Under the pieces are notes generated by a model that saw only the letters and a program-made list of their open reading frames with translations, did no database searches and was not told the DNA's origin. This document shows, piece after piece, positions 1 to 7,886 of a stretch of DNA of 64,000 nt. This DNA is from Methylacidiphilum infernorum V4 (GTDB lineage: Bacteria > Verrucomicrobiota > Verrucomicrobiia > Methylacidiphilales > Methylacidiphilaceae): positions 1,860,001-1,924,000 of the forward strand of contig NC_010794.1 of NCBI RefSeq assembly GCF_000019665.1, read 5' to 3'. The stretch's first letter is position 1. Every line of letters begins with the position of its first letter. Position numbers and translations under genes: made by a program.

Positions 1-98
1 GTAAACTCGAAGAGCCTCCGTGAAGGCTTCTCGCTCAGGCGGAGTAAGCCAAAAAAAAGACCGCATGGGATTAATTTTAAAGCCTTCCGCTTTCCTTG

Positions 99-2102
99 TC
101 AGGGAGAAAACGAACCATCCTGTGATAATTGGAAGAGGTGAGCGGGACAGGCTTCAGGATCGAGCTTCACAAAGTTCCATTCTCCATGCCAAGTGTAGGT
201 CACATCCGCAAGAAGATCGGTCAGCTGGTAAGGCTTGGAAGGATCTAGTCCAACCGATTCAGGTTGGAAATGAATCCAACCCATCTCGGTATTTCTACTC
301 ATGTTCACCACGATCAGGAGGGGATCTCCATGTCCCGGCAGTTCCTTGACATAGGCAAGCAGCCTTGGGTTATCCCCCTGAATAAAGCGGATGTTTTCCG
401 TTCTCTGCAAGGCGGGATGGAGCTTCCGAATATGGTTGACCTTGGCAATGAATTCTTTTATGTTGCCGGGAGCATTCCAGTCCCAAGTTTTAATCTCGTA
501 TTTTTCAGAATCCTTGTATTCTTCCTTCCCGGGTTCAAGGGGAATGTTGACGCAGAGTTCAAAGGCAGGGCCATAAATTCCATAATTGGAGCTGAGGGTG
601 GCCGCAAGCACATGACGCATTTTAAAAACAGAGGGGGGAGCATACTGCAGATAGCCGGCAAGGATGTCCGGGGTGTTAGGCCAAAAATTGGGCCTAAAAA
701 ACTCCACTACCGGGGGAGAGGTCAACTCTTCCATGTAAGCCTTGATCTCGGAGGCTTCAGATCTCCAGGTAAAATAGGTATAGCTTTGAGAAAACCCCCG
801 CTTGGCTAAACCATAGAGCAACTTAGGCCGCGTAAAGGCTTCAGAAAGAAAGAGAGTATCGGGGTAATCCCTCTTGATTTCCCATATGACCCAGCGCCAG
901 AACGCTAAAGGCTTGGTATGAGGATTGTCTACCCTGAAAATCTTGACTCCCTGGTTTATCCAAAAAACGAATATGCTCTTAAGTTCTTCCCATAAGGCTT
1001 GCCAATCTTCAGTCTCAAAATCAAAAGGGACAATATCTTCGTACTTCTTGGGGGGATTTTCAGCATATTGGACGGTCCCATCGGGTCTCCATTTAAACCA
1101 GGCAGGATGCTCAAGAAGGTAAGGATGATCGGGAGAACATTGAAAAGCGATGTCTAGGGCTACTTCTATACCGTAGTCGGCAGCCTTTTTGACGAAGTGC
1201 CGGAAATCTTCCAGGCTGCCTAGACTGGGATGAATGGATTTATGTCCTCCCTCTGCCGAACCAATAGCCCAAGGGCTACCCACATCTTCCGGTGAAGCGA
1301 TCAAGGCATTGTTTTTGCCTTTCCTGGCCTTTTTACCGATAGGATGGATGGGAGGCAGATACACCACGTCAAAACCCATCGCGGCGATGTCGGGAAGAAG
1401 TCTTTCGCATTCCTTGAATGTCCCATGCTTGCCGGGAACCGAACTCCAGGACCTCGGGAAAAATTCATACCAACTGCTAAATTGGGCTTTAGACCGTTCC
1501 ACGAAGATAAACAATGGAGATTCGGATTCAACTGATAAACTCCTATCCGGGTTCTTTTGAACGAGTTCCTCCAAGTAAGGATTTTTAATCAGCTGCAACC
1601 TTTGATGGAGGGAAAGTCGTTCATCCTTGAGACGGTCAATCCAGTCTTTTAACTCCTGACTGCGGCTAAACGCCCAATTTTTTTCGAGCAGCCCTATCCC
1701 GATGGATAATTCTACAGCGATATCCTTGTCATTTTCAGCCAACTTATGCAGCTTTTCCAACCAATTTTGAAAATGATCGATCCAACCGATGATCTTAACC
1801 TCGTATATCCCCAGCTTCTCCAAAGGAAAAGAGGCTTCCCATTCATCGTTGCCGAGCTCCTCCATGGAGATTTCAGTCCATTGGCTGTCGGCTATATGCC
1901 TGTAGGCGAGATGAACCGAAATCCTTTCATGCCCATCAGCAAAGACGTAAGCACGGACAACCATGGTTTGACCGATAACCCGCTTTAGAGGGAAATCAGA
2001 GCAATCCACCGAGGGGAAAATCCGCTCTATGACTATCCTTTTTCTGCCGTCAACAGGCAGAAAAGATTTTTCGACTTCGTATCCAAAGGAAGGCATTTTC
2101 AT
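99..2102 (-). CDS. glgE: alpha-1,4-glucan:maltose-1-phosphate maltosyltransferase
   Basis: GlgE is a GH13 enzyme that extends alpha-1,4-glucans with maltose from maltose-1-phosphate in the cytoplasmic trehalose-to-glycogen route. The 667-residue length is normal for the family. An N-terminal all-beta domain (about 1-130) is followed by the catalytic barrel. The nucleophile is in RVDNPHTKP (Asp392) and the acid/base in FLSEAF (Glu421), both GlgE signatures. The first methionine is followed two codons later by another, so the start could be at either. The usual partners TreS/Mak and GlgB would be beyond the left edge, because nothing readable remains in positions 1-98. Confidence 0.93.
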   Translation of the reverse strand: MKMPSFGYEVEKSFLPVDGRKRIVIERIFPSVDCSDFPLKRVIGQTMVVRAYVFADGHERISVHLAYRHIADSQWTEISMEELGNDEWEASFPLEKLGIYEVKIIGWIDHFQNWLEKLHKLAENDKDIAVELSIGIGLLEKNWAFSRSQELKDWIDRLKDERLSLHQRLQLIKNPYLEELVQKNPDRSLSVESESPLFIFVERSKAQFSSWYEFFPRSWSSVPGKHGTFKECERLLPDIAAMGFDVVYLPPIHPIGKKARKGKNNALIASPEDVGSPWAIGSAEGGHKSIHPSLGSLEDFRHFVKKAADYGIEVALDIAFQCSPDHPYLLEHPAWFKWRPDGTVQYAENPPKKYEDIVPFDFETEDWQALWEELKSIFVFWINQGVKIFRVDNPHTKPLAFWRWVIWEIKRDYPDTLFLSEAFTRPKLLYGLAKRGFSQSYTYFTWRSEASEIKAYMEELTSPPVVEFFRPNFWPNTPDILAGYLQYAPPSVFKMRHVLAATLSSNYGIYGPAFELCVNIPLEPGKEEYKDSEKYEIKTWDWNAPGNIKEFIAKVNHIRKLHPALQRTENIRFIQGDNPRLLAYVKELPGHGDPLLIVVNMSRNTEMGWIHFQPESVGLDPSKPYQLTDLLADVTYTWHGEWNFVKLDPEACPAHLFQLSQDGSFSP

Positions 2103-2229
2103 TAGAGCTGAAAGGAGAGCCCTTTAAAACCCTGGGCTGTTTTCAAGCTTGTCGAAGTTAAAATCCAAGAAGGAAAAAAACTTCTCTTTTGGTGTTATCG
2201 GCACCCAGCCCGGCATTCAAAAAGAGCCT

Positions 2230-2667
2230 TCAAGAAAGCCCAAAGGGGAAAATCCCATCTTCGCCTCGAAAACGGGGCTTCTGCCTATCGTCCATGAACT
2301 CTTTGTTTTCAGCGGGCAGGTCTTCTTCAAAAAAATCTTCCCCTTCTTCGCCAGGCAAGACTTGATAACTTGAAAGTTTCATGTCGATCTGTTCCAGTTT
2401 CTGTTCAATCCTATCGAACCTTTCGTTAAGATGGTGATCAAGCTGATCGATTCGATCGAGCACCATTTTTACAAGATATTGGAATTCTTCCTGGGGATGT
2501 TGACCGGCTGTAAAATTCTCATTCCAAACACGGTTCAAAATATCGATACGTCTTTTCAAGGAAGAAAGGCGATGATTGAAGTACCACCAGAGCCCGGCCA
2601 ATAAAACAAAACCTAAACCCAATAACCAATACCCCAAGCCATAGGAATCAAAAAGAAAAGACTTCAT
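2230..2667 (-). CDS. small membrane-anchored coiled-coil protein, unknown
   Basis: I do not recognise a family. The 145-residue product has one N-terminal membrane segment (about 10-30, rich in Gly, Leu and Trp). A basic stretch and a helical region (about 32-100) with heptad-like spacing in RIDQLDHHLNERFDRIEQKL follow, then an acidic, low-complexity tail. This suggests a membrane-tethered coiled coil facing the cytoplasm. It lies 127 bp upstream of glgE on the same strand and could share its transcript. Confidence 0.6.
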   Translation of the reverse strand: MKSFLFDSYGLGYWLLGLGFVLLAGLWWYFNHRLSSLKRRIDILNRVWNENFTAGQHPQEEFQYLVKMVLDRIDQLDHHLNERFDRIEQKLEQIDMKLSSYQVLPGEEGEDFFEEDLPAENKEFMDDRQKPRFRGEDGIFPFGLS

Positions 2668-2719
2668 AAAATGTTCCTTACATCGATAATATTAAAAAAA
2701 ATTATAAATTAAAGATGTT

Positions 2720-3184
2720 TTGAATTTTTTTTTGTCATTCCCCTCCAAGGCTCTTTATTGCTTGATCCACAGGCAAAGAATCTTTTATTCTAAGCTTGTG
2801 CACTTTCAAAGCTTGATCCCTTTAGCCCTCTTTTTCTTGCTGCCGGTCCTTGTAGGGGGATGCAGCGGAGAACAAAGAGCGCATTTTGCCAAGGATAAAA
2901 TAGAAGAATACAAGCAAAACCCGACAAAAGAAAATAAGCAGGAAGCTCAAGCCGCCCTTGCCGAGCTTGATGCTTCCATACATAGGCTTGAAGCCCAAGT
3001 ATCCAGGGAAAGCGGGGAAACGAAAAGATCCGACCAACAGAGACTAAACGAGCTAAAGAAACAAAGATCGAAGCTCAACACCGACTTTACGAAAGCCGAG
3101 GCGGAAACGCTCTTGAACAACTTGAAAAACTTTTTTCAAAACCCTCCCCTCTTGGAAAACAAGAAGGACAACAAAAATCCCTGA
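2720..3184 (+). CDS. putative small lipoprotein with helical periplasmic part
   Basis: A hydrophobic segment ending in a lipobox (LVGGC, Cys near residue 48 of the longest reading) suggests an exported lipoprotein. The mature part is charged and helical (Lys/Glu/Gln rich, roughly 60-140). I do not recognise a family. The longest frame begins with TTG and gives an unusually long n-region. A GTG at 2798 would give a normal-length signal peptide and may be the true start; no Shine-Dalgarno sequence decides. It converges with the exported cysteine-peptidase-like gene on the other strand. Confidence 0.5.
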   Translation: MNFFLSFPSKALYCLIHRQRIFYSKLVHFQSLIPLALFFLLPVLVGGCSGEQRAHFAKDKIEEYKQNPTKENKQEAQAALAELDASIHRLEAQVSRESGETKRSDQQRLNELKKQRSKLNTDFTKAEAETLLNNLKNFFQNPPLLENKKDNKNP

Positions 3185-3234
3185 TTTTTTAAAAAGAGCT
3201 CCAACAAGCAAAGAGATCTTTCATTGAGAAGCGA

Positions 3235-3819
3235 TTAATAAACGGAGGATTGGGCAAAGCGTTGCCCAACCTTGGGGCTTTTCCCTCGGGTTGGACTTGG
3301 ACTGGGAGCAAGGCGCTCATAGGCCAGCCGATAGAGCCTGATCCTATGGTATTCCTTGGGCCAAAGTTGCCACAAGGAAGCGGGTTGATAAAAATCGGAA
3401 TACCACCTGCCCTTGTAAAAAATCTCCATATGCCCGTAATGGCTTCTTTTCCTGGGATAAAGGATGTGGACATCGAAATCCCTGGGTTGCAAGTGGGCAG
3501 GCACCTCCCTATAAAAGCCTGTTTTCACCAGGACTTCTCCATACTCCTTGGCGTAGTCTCTTCTTTCCAAGGGTCTGCCGATAAGCTTTTCAATACATGT
3601 CCTGACAACTCGGGCGCAGAGTCCCCTTGAACACTTTTTTTTCTTGGGTAGGGCAGCCTCAAACTCCTTTTTATTGATGAGGATAGCCTGGGGGGCGGAA
3701 AAAGAAGAGCCTTTTTTGATCGCTTCCTTCGAAGCCTTTGCCCAGAGTCGTTCCCCTTTGAACGAAAGGCAAAAGAAGAAAAAAAGGAAAAAAGGCACAA
3801 CGATCCATTTTGAACCCAT
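3235..3819 (-). CDS. exported papain-fold (NlpC/P60 or CHAP-like) protein
   Basis: A signal peptide (about 1-27) precedes a compact domain with the order seen in papain-fold peptidoglycan amidases and endopeptidases. A Cys sits at the start of a helix (CARVVRTC, Cys68), then comes an AKEYGEVLVKTGF segment, then a His in a beta strand (HYGHMEIF, His130), and then WYSDF (Asp142). The proposed triad is Cys68-His130-Asp142. It is probably periplasmic and could trim peptidoglycan. The similarity is by motif only, so related transglutaminase-like or Tae-type amidase families remain possible. The basic C-terminal tail (about 165-194) is unexplained. Confidence 0.5.
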   Translation of the reverse strand: MGSKWIVVPFFLFFFFCLSFKGERLWAKASKEAIKKGSSFSAPQAILINKKEFEAALPKKKKCSRGLCARVVRTCIEKLIGRPLERRDYAKEYGEVLVKTGFYREVPAHLQPRDFDVHILYPRKRSHYGHMEIFYKGRWYSDFYQPASLWQLWPKEYHRIRLYRLAYERLAPSPSPTRGKSPKVGQRFAQSSVY

Positions 3820-4109
3820 GAAATTGGATTAATTGCCAAAAATTTGTTCCGTTGGCAATCTTTTTTTCCATTCTCAATGCTTATCTGCAACCAATGACTT
3901 CTGAAAAAGGCTGGTATAAAAGGCATGCAAACCCCGGGCTAAATCATGCCTCCTTTGTTAGAGCCCGGCTAAATCTATACCCTGTAGCCCAAGACCGGTT
4001 TCCAAGACGGCACAAGCTTCCTTAAGAGAGGGAAGGACAAGGCAAGTGCCTCCTCAAGCGGGATTTAGACTTTTCGAAATCAATATGGCATGAAAAAGAT
4101 GTTGAAAAA
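3820..4109. other. intergenic stretch with inverted repeat
   Basis: No gene is visible. Positions 3934-3940 (CCGGGCT) and 3962-3968 (AGCCCGG) form a 7-bp inverted repeat with a 21-nt loop. Each arm lies within or beside a repeated GGCTAAATC word. No T-run follows, so a terminator is unlikely. Confidence 0.4.
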
Positions 4110-4230
4110 CCGCTGCGTCAGGCTTACTCGTTTTTGCCTAAACAATAGCGAAGCCTGCTCTGGTCATTAATCCCTTTGCCAGGGGATGCCTCGGCAGCGG
4201 GCTTTCCTCACCACACCAGGGAAGATTTAA
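4110..4230 (-). pseudogene. relic of a TnpB C-terminus / IS200-IS605-type right end (copy C)
   Basis: Read on the minus strand, this short block gives a degenerate TnpB tail (LPWCGEESPLPRHP... then a stop at about 4138). It ends in GAGTAAGCCTGACG. The same tail and terminal word occur in relics near 35.8 kb and 41.8 kb. The rest of the gene is gone and an in-frame stop precedes the tail. In TnpB transposons this end also encodes the omega-RNA scaffold. The block lies immediately 5' of mauB. Confidence 0.5.
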
Positions 4231-4272
4231 TCAGCGGTCCGTATAGTCCATGGGTTTGACTTTTGCCCGCGG

Positions 4273-5352
4273 GTGAGCTTATTCTTAATTTCTAAAACAA
4301 AAGAGAAAGGAATCGTTATAGAAAACTTCAAGACTCTTTCTCTTCCCCCGCTTACTCCCTACCAGCTATTTACCGTGGCCAACCACAAGGCTTTCTTTAT
4401 CGATGTTCAAAGCCAGCAGGTTCTAGGCATGATCGACTTGGGTTACCTTGGGAATATCGTTCTTTCACCAGGCGGTCAATTCGTCTATGCCGTAGAGAGT
4501 TTTTATAGCCGAGGCACGCGAGGGAAAAGGACAGATGTGATTACCCTCTACGACGGGAAAAATCTATCGGTTGTCGGAGAAATCATCATTCCTCCGAAAC
4601 GTTTTCTTTGCGTTATCAAGAAGAACACCCAGGCTTTGAGCGGAGAGGGCCGTTTCCTTCTTGTCTGCAACATTACTCCGGCCAGTTCCATAACGGTAGT
4701 TGATCTGCATCAAAGAAAGTTCTTAAGAGAGATTCCTACTCCCGGCTACGTTTTACTCTATCCCTACGAAAAGAGAAGGTTCATCATGATCGGCCGTGAT
4801 GGGAGTCTCTTGGTCTTCTCCATTGACGATGAAGGGCATCTTGAGCAGCGTCGCAGGTTTCCAGCCGGATTCTCGATGAACGATCCGTTGTTCGAACATG
4901 GCCTTTATCTCAGAAAGACCAACCAATACGTCTTTATCTCCTATGAAGGCCTGCTCAATTTCCTACAGCTCGAAGGCCCGGCGGTCCAATGGGGGAAAAA
5001 AGAAGATATCTCCCAAGGAAGCGGATGGAGACCGTGCGGTTGGCAACTTCTCAGTTGCGATCCCCTGGAAAAAAACCTCTATATTCTCATGCATAAGGCA
5101 GGCAAAGAGGGGCATAAAGATAGCGCCGAGGCGGTTTGGGAAGTGGACATGACGAATCAAAAATGCAAAAGAACGATTTCCTTGGAAAGACCGGTCGATT
5201 CGATACAGGTCGCAGCCCAACAAAAAACTTATCTTTGTTGCCTGAGTCGAAAAGGTTATCTTGATATCTATGATCTTCAAAAGGGCACAAAGATCGGATC
5301 CATGGAAGAACTTGGAGAAGGGGCTCTTCTTCTTTTAAGTTACTGCTCTTAA
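4273..5352 (+). CDS. mauB: methylamine dehydrogenase-like heavy chain
   Basis: This is the beta-propeller heavy (alpha) subunit of a TTQ-dependent amine dehydrogenase. It normally works in the periplasm, where two heavy and two light chains oxidise primary amines to aldehyde plus ammonia. Diagnostic segments are FYSRGTRGKRTDVITLYD (77-94) and the GWRPCGWQ...YILMH block (about 250-290). The propeller appears complete, starting near LPPLTPYQLF (24-33). The 359-residue product starts with GTG and has no signal peptide, unlike known MauB proteins. The frame is open only back to a TAA at 4228 and offers no better start. mauE follows after 4 bp. Confidence 0.85.
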   Translation: MSLFLISKTKEKGIVIENFKTLSLPPLTPYQLFTVANHKAFFIDVQSQQVLGMIDLGYLGNIVLSPGGQFVYAVESFYSRGTRGKRTDVITLYDGKNLSVVGEIIIPPKRFLCVIKKNTQALSGEGRFLLVCNITPASSITVVDLHQRKFLREIPTPGYVLLYPYEKRRFIMIGRDGSLLVFSIDDEGHLEQRRRFPAGFSMNDPLFEHGLYLRKTNQYVFISYEGLLNFLQLEGPAVQWGKKEDISQGSGWRPCGWQLLSCDPLEKNLYILMHKAGKEGHKDSAEAVWEVDMTNQKCKRTISLERPVDSIQVAAQQKTYLCCLSRKGYLDIYDLQKGTKIGSMEELGEGALLLLSYCS

Positions 5353-5356
5353 GCCT

Positions 5357-5902
5357 ATGGTCGATCCTCTGATCCATGATACAATCGTTTATTTTCTTGC
5401 CGCCCTTTTTTTTTATTCCGGGCTGCAAAAATGGATCCATCATCGTTACTTTATTTTATCCCTCGCAGGCTACCGTCTTTTCCCTGGGAAGCTCGTTTTG
5501 ATTCTCTCCTTTCTGATTCCCTTGAGCGAATGGGCAGCCTCCCTATGCTTATTCTTTCCTGGGGGGCAAACCTACGGTCTTATCCTGGCGCTTGGCCTCC
5601 TTGGAGTTTTTTCCCTTGTAATATTCATCAAGCTTCTCCAGGGTGAAGAACCGGCCGATTGCGGCTGTTTTGGTCCGGGGTTAAAACTGGAACTATCCTG
5701 GATTCTTCTTTTGAGAAACTTGGTCTTGCTTGGGATGTCGGCTCTCTCGCTCTGTCCCCAGTCTCACCGGCCCTTGACCTTTTGGGATCAACTCTTTTCT
5801 CCATGGATAACTTTCGTTTTTTGCCTTACCTTTGCCGCCTGGAATCGGATTCTCAGCAACAACTCTCTTCCCTTGTTGAAAAAAAAGAACCTTTATGAAT
5901 GA
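5357..5902 (+). CDS. mauE: methylamine utilization integral membrane protein MauE
   Basis: MauE is a membrane protein needed for maturation of the disulfide-rich MauA light chain and is related to DoxX/VKOR-like redox partners. The 181 residues form about four hydrophobic segments. The conserved DCGCFGPG motif (about 100-107) supplies the cysteine pair expected to pass electrons to or from MauD. The start is ATG, 4 bp after mauB, and the end overlaps mauD by 8 bp, so the genes are translationally coupled. Confidence 0.85.
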   Translation: MVDPLIHDTIVYFLAALFFYSGLQKWIHHRYFILSLAGYRLFPGKLVLILSFLIPLSEWAASLCLFFPGGQTYGLILALGLLGVFSLVIFIKLLQGEEPADCGCFGPGLKLELSWILLLRNLVLLGMSALSLCPQSHRPLTFWDQLFSPWITFVFCLTFAAWNRILSNNSLPLLKKKNLYE

Positions 5903-6509
5903 ACTGCTTGTCTTGCTGCTTGCCCTGGCCTGGATCATGATCGGTTTTCTTGCCCTCGGCCTTTTTGCCCTGGCACGGCAAATCGGTATCCTTCACGAAA
6001 GGATCAGCCCTCTTGGAGTCCTCCCCTTTCAGGGAGGAATAAAAGTAGGGGAAAAAACCAAGCCTTTTGAGTTAAAAGACATTGACGAGGGCAGGTCTCC
6101 CGTTCGAATAGGTGGGGAGCATCCCCTCAAAAAAGACAGCCTTGTCTTGTTTATCTCTCCGCGCTGTCCCTTATGCAAAAAGCTTCTGCCCGGCATCTCC
6201 ACTTTAAGCCGTTCATTGAACGACATCGAGCTTATCTTTGCCAGTGACGGAGAAGACAGGTCCGAGCATGAGAAAATAAGGAATTTAAAATATGTATCTC
6301 CTTTCCCTTATGTCGTTTCCCGGGAGCTTGGCGTTTTCTTTGGAGTAGCCTCGCTTCCCTATGCCGTTTATATTAATGCCGAAGGCAAGGTTATGGCCAA
6401 GGGGCTTGTCAATAGCATCGAACAGCTTGAAGGATTAATCGAGCATGGGCGAAGCCCGAAGAATGAACGGGGAAGGTGGCCTGATTCAACCTTGAGTCGA
6501 GAAGGCTAA
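5895..6509 (+). CDS. mauD: methylamine dehydrogenase accessory thioredoxin-like protein MauD
   Basis: MauD is a membrane-anchored thioredoxin-fold protein proposed to form or isomerise the disulfides of MauA in the periplasm. It has an N-terminal membrane helix (3-30) and then a thioredoxin-like domain. The redox motif CPLC is at 91-94, with the cis-Pro region near SLPYAVYI. The length of 204 residues fits the family. It overlaps mauE and precedes mauA by 36 bp. Confidence 0.87.
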   Translation: MNELLVLLLALAWIMIGFLALGLFALARQIGILHERISPLGVLPFQGGIKVGEKTKPFELKDIDEGRSPVRIGGEHPLKKDSLVLFISPRCPLCKKLLPGISTLSRSLNDIELIFASDGEDRSEHEKIRNLKYVSPFPYVVSRELGVFFGVASLPYAVYINAEGKVMAKGLVNSIEQLEGLIEHGRSPKNERGRWPDSTLSREG

Positions 6510-6545
6510 AGGCCCTTCAACGGACAGAGCAGACAGCCGGCTGAT

Positions 6546-7133
6546 ATGAAAGCAATTGACCGTCTCGTTGAGTTTTTTTGCCGCCATCTTGCCTTACGCC
6601 TGCCAAGGAGAAGTTTCTTCGCTTCTTTTGCCCTTTTTATAGGGGCGGCTAAGAACATCATGGCGGTCCCGGTTGAACGTCCCAGCCTTCTAAAGGATGA
6701 TGCGGAAGAAAAAAAAGGAAAAGAACCGCCTGCAAGCAACGATCCTGCCACTTCCTGTTCCTATTGGAGATACTGCAGCCTAGACGGTTTTCTCTGCAGC
6801 TGCTGTGGAGGGGGGGCCACAGCCTGTCCTCCCGGCACCTTCCCCTCTCCCACTCATTGGGTTGGAAGTTGCAGGAATCCCGAGGATGGCAAACATTACC
6901 TTGTTTCCTATCGGGATTGCTGTGGCAAAGGATACTGCGGTCGCTGTTACTGCCGCCAGACCGACGCAAAGGAAATGCCCGTCTATCAACTGCTCCGCAA
7001 CAATGATACAATCTGGTGTTTTGGAGCTCCTAACATGATCTATCACTGTACGGGAGCCGCCGTTCTTGCCCCTGCTCAAGACAATCCCCGGGAAGAAAGA
7101 GAACCGGTATCGCAGCACAAGGAAAAGGACTGA
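6546..7133 (+). CDS. mauA: methylamine dehydrogenase light chain (TTQ subunit)
   Basis: This is the catalytic beta subunit carrying tryptophan tryptophylquinone. A twin-arginine signal (LPRRSFF, 19-25) indicates export by Tat. The mature region is rich in Cys (14 between 71 and 168) for the dense disulfide network. The two cofactor tryptophans are present: Trp105 in THWVGSC and Trp157 in DTIWCFGAP. The acidic residues expected for TTQ formation and catalysis match Asp80 (SLDGFLC) and Asp124 (YRDCCG). A charged tail (180-195) extends beyond the usual end. Substrate could be methylamine or another small amine; sequence alone does not decide. Confidence 0.92.
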   Translation: MKAIDRLVEFFCRHLALRLPRRSFFASFALFIGAAKNIMAVPVERPSLLKDDAEEKKGKEPPASNDPATSCSYWRYCSLDGFLCSCCGGGATACPPGTFPSPTHWVGSCRNPEDGKHYLVSYRDCCGKGYCGRCYCRQTDAKEMPVYQLLRNNDTIWCFGAPNMIYHCTGAAVLAPAQDNPREEREPVSQHKEKD

Positions 7134-7152
7134 AGAAAAAAAGGGGGATTTG

Positions 7153-7608
7153 ATGCGTTTCCTATGCCGGTTCATTCTTCTTATGGTTGCGATTGACCCC
7201 CGTTTTTCATGGAGCTTGTCCAAGGAAGAGGAGCTATACTGGCTTCACTGCTCGGGTTGTCATGGTTTAAAAGGAGAGGGCGTTGCCGGGGTCTCTCCTC
7301 GGATCAACGAAACGATCGGCTACTTTGCCAGTACCGAGAAGGCAAGAAAGTATATCATCAAGCTTCCCGGGGTGGCCCTATCCCCCATGAGCGACGAGGA
7401 ACTTGCCGATCTTCTCAATTGGATGGTCGACTCTTTCAGCCCGCAGAAATTCCCCTTTAAAAAATTTACGAAAGAGGAGATAGCCCGGCAGAGAACAGAA
7501 CCTCTATGGGAAATAGAAAAAGAAAGGTTGAGCCTGCTCAAGACCCTGCCTCAAAAAGAGGCCTTAAGCCGATCCTGGAAAAAATTCCGGCTCGATTCCT
7601 CCCCATGA
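7153..7608 (+). CDS. monohaem c-type cytochrome, probable electron acceptor
   Basis: The frame opens earlier, but ATG 7153 is preceded by a G-rich ribosome site and gives a clean signal peptide (1-21), so I use it. The haem motif is CSGCH (33-37) with a likely axial Met79 (ALSPMS). The rest is a small class I-like fold plus a charged helical tail to residue 151. It is 19 bp after mauA in the same operon. It may take the place of amicyanin (mauC) as electron acceptor for the amine dehydrogenase. It has only one haem motif, so it is not MauG. Confidence 0.75.
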   Translation: MRFLCRFILLMVAIDPRFSWSLSKEEELYWLHCSGCHGLKGEGVAGVSPRINETIGYFASTEKARKYIIKLPGVALSPMSDEELADLLNWMVDSFSPQKFPFKKFTKEEIARQRTEPLWEIEKERLSLLKTLPQKEALSRSWKKFRLDSSP

Positions 7609-7778
7609 TGATTAAATTCCCTCGCTTTCCCCATCAGCCCTCGGAGTGGTTCTCAAAGAAAGGATCGGCCAATCCTGCTTGCAAGAAAAAGAAGGCGTCT
7701 TTAAAACAGATTTTCGTTGTATTCGGTTGTCGATAAGGCCAAAATAAATCATTTCTTTAAGAGGGGTACTTTTAAAGA

Positions 7779-7864
7779 GCCCTCGTGGCGGAATGGCAGA
7801 CGCACAGGACTTAAAATCCTGTGAGCTTAAAAAGCTCGTGCGGGTTCGAGTCCCGCCGGGGGCA
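7779..7864 (+). tRNA. tRNA-Leu (anticodon TAA)
   Basis: A seven-pair acceptor stem (GCCCTCG with CGGGGGC), an anticodon stem CAGGA/TCCTG around the loop CTTAAAA giving anticodon TAA, a long variable arm, and a GCGGG/CCCGC T-arm with TTCGAGT loop are all present. The discriminator is A and CCA is not encoded. Confidence 0.95.
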
Positions 7865-7886
7865 CATCAAGTTTATTAGCTGCAAC

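Noticed and set aside
20-809. Open frames on the plus strand opposite glgE
   Set aside because: They lie entirely antisense to a clear GlgE gene and have no family-like sequence.
7153-7608. The cytochrome as a MauG homologue
   Set aside because: It has only one CxxCH motif and is about 150 residues; MauG has two haem sites and is more than twice as long.
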